From contig JAQFVV010006221.1 in the NCBI GenBank assembly GCA_028023455.1, forward strand, positions 703,001 through 767,000: DNA of 64,000 nt. Reading direction: 5' to 3'. Positions 62,480 through 64,000 of the stretch are shown in pieces. Numbering within the stretch: position 1 is the stretch's first letter; each line of letters opens with the position of its first letter. Both the position numbers and the translations under genes were made by a program. The notes beneath the pieces are model-generated. The model was not told where the DNA came from. It saw only the letters and a list, made by a program, of their open reading frames with translations, and searched no databases. This DNA is from Epiperipatus broadwayi. Taxonomy: Eukaryota > Onychophora > Udeonychophora > Euonychophora > Peripatidae.

Positions 62480-63221
62480 CGGGCGTGAATGGCTATATAG
62501 TTTTGTAAAGTTATATTAAGGGAGAGTAATCTTAGGTTATTCATTTCGTAGTTGAATTGGTTCAATGGATTGGATATATTTGTGTAATTGTAGATGTAGT
62601 ATGAGATCCGCTATGGCAGGATTATAGATATACGCCACACACCCTCTGTTTGCCTATGGATGGATTTGTAAGACGGCAAAGGACCGCAGTCCATTCCTAT
62701 GGAGTTTTATGTTTATTGTTCTACTCGCCAACAGATGTCACATTCCTGTTGGTGGAGAGACAATGTCTTCTCTAATCTACTTACTGATCAGATGTACATT
62801 CCTGACAGTGTAGTATTTTGTGTTGTCGTATCATGCTACATTGAATACATGAATGTATCAGATGGATTGGCGCCAGTTTGATTGCGAAATTTGTTGCCTA
62901 AGGTTAAATCAGGGAAAAATATTTTCTTTTCAAATGCAGATCTGTGTGGTCTATTCATACTTGACTATCTAAATAAAATATTAAACTCATTGAAACTTAG
63001 TTAAATGTAAAATTAAAAGATTAATAGAAAAATCTAAAATGTTGAATTTATTCCTCAAAATTTAAATGTTATTTTATATGTGCGTAAATAAATATTTTTA
63101 TGTGTTAATTTCTGGCAGTGGCTTTTATTCTTTTATATTTAAGATATAAAATTTATATTTTATTATCTCTGCTACTCACTGAGCTAGTGACTTGGGCTAA
63201 CGATCTGAATATTTAAATAAA
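62480..63221. other. Unrecognised, partly GC-richer sequence
   Basis: 62590-62890 differs in composition from its flanks and has a 60-codon frame (62699-62881) with several Cys and Trp. I cannot relate it to a family; probable transposon debris. Confidence 0.3.
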
Positions 63222-63327
63222 GTGGAATCTTAACAGCGCGTATCTGCCTACTCTATAAATTTTTCTAGGTTTAAATGCCTAGATGGCGCCTTGTAGAGCA
63301 GATATCGTAGTTTGCGGTTAGATTCGA
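63222..63327. repeat. Imperfect palindrome, about 106 bp
   Basis: GAATCTTAACAG with TATCTGCCTACTCTA on the left faces TGTAGAGCAGATA with GGTTAGATTC on the right, around AGGTTTAAATGCCTAGATGG. A hairpin or MITE remnant. Confidence 0.4.
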
Positions 63328-63339
63328 TCTTCACTTTCA

Positions 63340-64000
63340 TTTCGATCGTTATATTATGATCCAGTTTAAAACTTCAACTGTCCAAATACTAACATTTCTT
63401 CTAGCAGTATGTCCAGCTGAACTTCATTTCAGTCTCTTACTTCTTTCAATGATGTAAATGATATCTGTTTGTTTCTATGTGTTTCATTTTTGATATTTTC
63501 TTTTTATTTCTAAAATACACCTCTCTGTACTTATTTGAATGGTCTGAAGTCTCTTCATTGGTCTTTTTAAGTATTCAAATCTCAGATCCATAGGTAAATA
63601 TTGGTAAAACATTAATTAAAAACTTTTTCAAGCATGTAGGTATATTTCTTTTTAATTCTGAATTATTTCTACCAAAAACACTCCAACTTTTATTCTAGAA
63701 TTAATTTCAGCTATTATATTTCCATTTGTATTAATAATCTGACCAACATTTGTAGTTGTTAATTTTTTCTAATTCATAATTATCGATCTTTATTTTTTAT
63801 TTCTAAGAAAATCTATTGAACATTACTTTAATTTTTTTTAGCATTTATTTTTAATCTTACTTTCTTACTTTAATTTGATAACTCTTGTAACATTTTCTGA
63901 AGTTTTAAAGTATTACTTGCAAAAATAACTATATATCATCTGTAAAATCTATATGATTCAATCCCCATTTAATTTTATTTCTGCAGCTTCCCATTTTAAT
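63340..64000 (-). pseudogene. LINE reverse-transcriptase C-terminal remnant, truncated by the window edge
   Basis: Minus-strand fragments fall in the order typical of animal endonuclease-reverse transcriptase LINEs: KINAKKIKVMFN (family: KINxKKTKVM), KIDNYELEKI, GQIINTNGNIIAEINSRIK (family: LGQxxxxDGxxxxEIxxRI), NSELKRN, KFLINVLPIFTYGSEI (family: VLPVLTYGAETW), and a degenerate HTARRN near the end (family: GHVARxxDxRW). Stops and frame changes between them show it is dead. It may be the same family as 45640-47320. Confidence 0.7.

Larger units (their letters stand above)
61028..64000 (+). other. Dlic: Start of the next Dlic intron (no exon found)
   Basis: Begins GTAAGTATAA. The remaining 3 kb holds an LTR-like patch, two small inverted-repeat structures and a LINE remnant, and no sequence coding the expected PAGWD motif. 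Confidence 0.7.

Overview
The window is AT-rich, intron-dominated animal DNA. The one host gene I can identify is the cytoplasmic dynein-1 light intermediate chain (Dlic) on the + strand, seen as six in-frame coding exons spread over 34 kb (26773-61027). They cover the G domain from just upstream of the P-loop to the segment ending VVEKDSVF. Exon 1 and the C-terminal adaptor-binding half were not found and may lie outside the window. The protein is animal-like but distant from vertebrate and fly versions, and the repeats include TTAGGG-type motifs, so a non-vertebrate animal is likely. I cannot name the species.

Layout. 1-26.7 kb: no confirmed host exon; SINE-like repeats, a compound retroposon (3.8-4.5 kb), hAT-like elements (6.6-7.9, 16.6-17.9, 19.5-20.4 kb), a Penelope-like remnant (10.4-11.8 kb), a tRNA-derived SINE (13.3 kb), and an inverted-repeat element with a broken coding remnant (20.5-22.7 kb). 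26.8-36.6 kb: Dlic exons for the P-loop and following strands. 36.6-50 kb: introns with a composition island, a LINE remnant, an old intronic duplication and another hAT-like element, with exons at 45.4 and 49.9 kb. 50-60.9 kb: a 10.9-kb intron containing a 5.8-kb, nearly perfectly palindromic transposon (54430-60262). 60.9-64 kb: last visible exon, then an LTR-like promoter patch, small inverted repeats and a LINE reverse-transcriptase remnant running off the edge.

The main find is a group of five DNA elements that each start GGT (one with AGT), end ACC, and sit between 8-bp target-site duplications (four perfect, one with a single mismatch). No intact transposase is visible in any of them. 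Three share a subterminal block, two carry telomere-like TTAGGG/CCCTAA stretches, and the largest is the palindrome, which lies in a transcribed intron where its RNA could fold into a hairpin more than 2 kb long.

Most open frames of 60-155 codons in the window are chance openings in AT-rich DNA or pieces of these repeats, and are left out.
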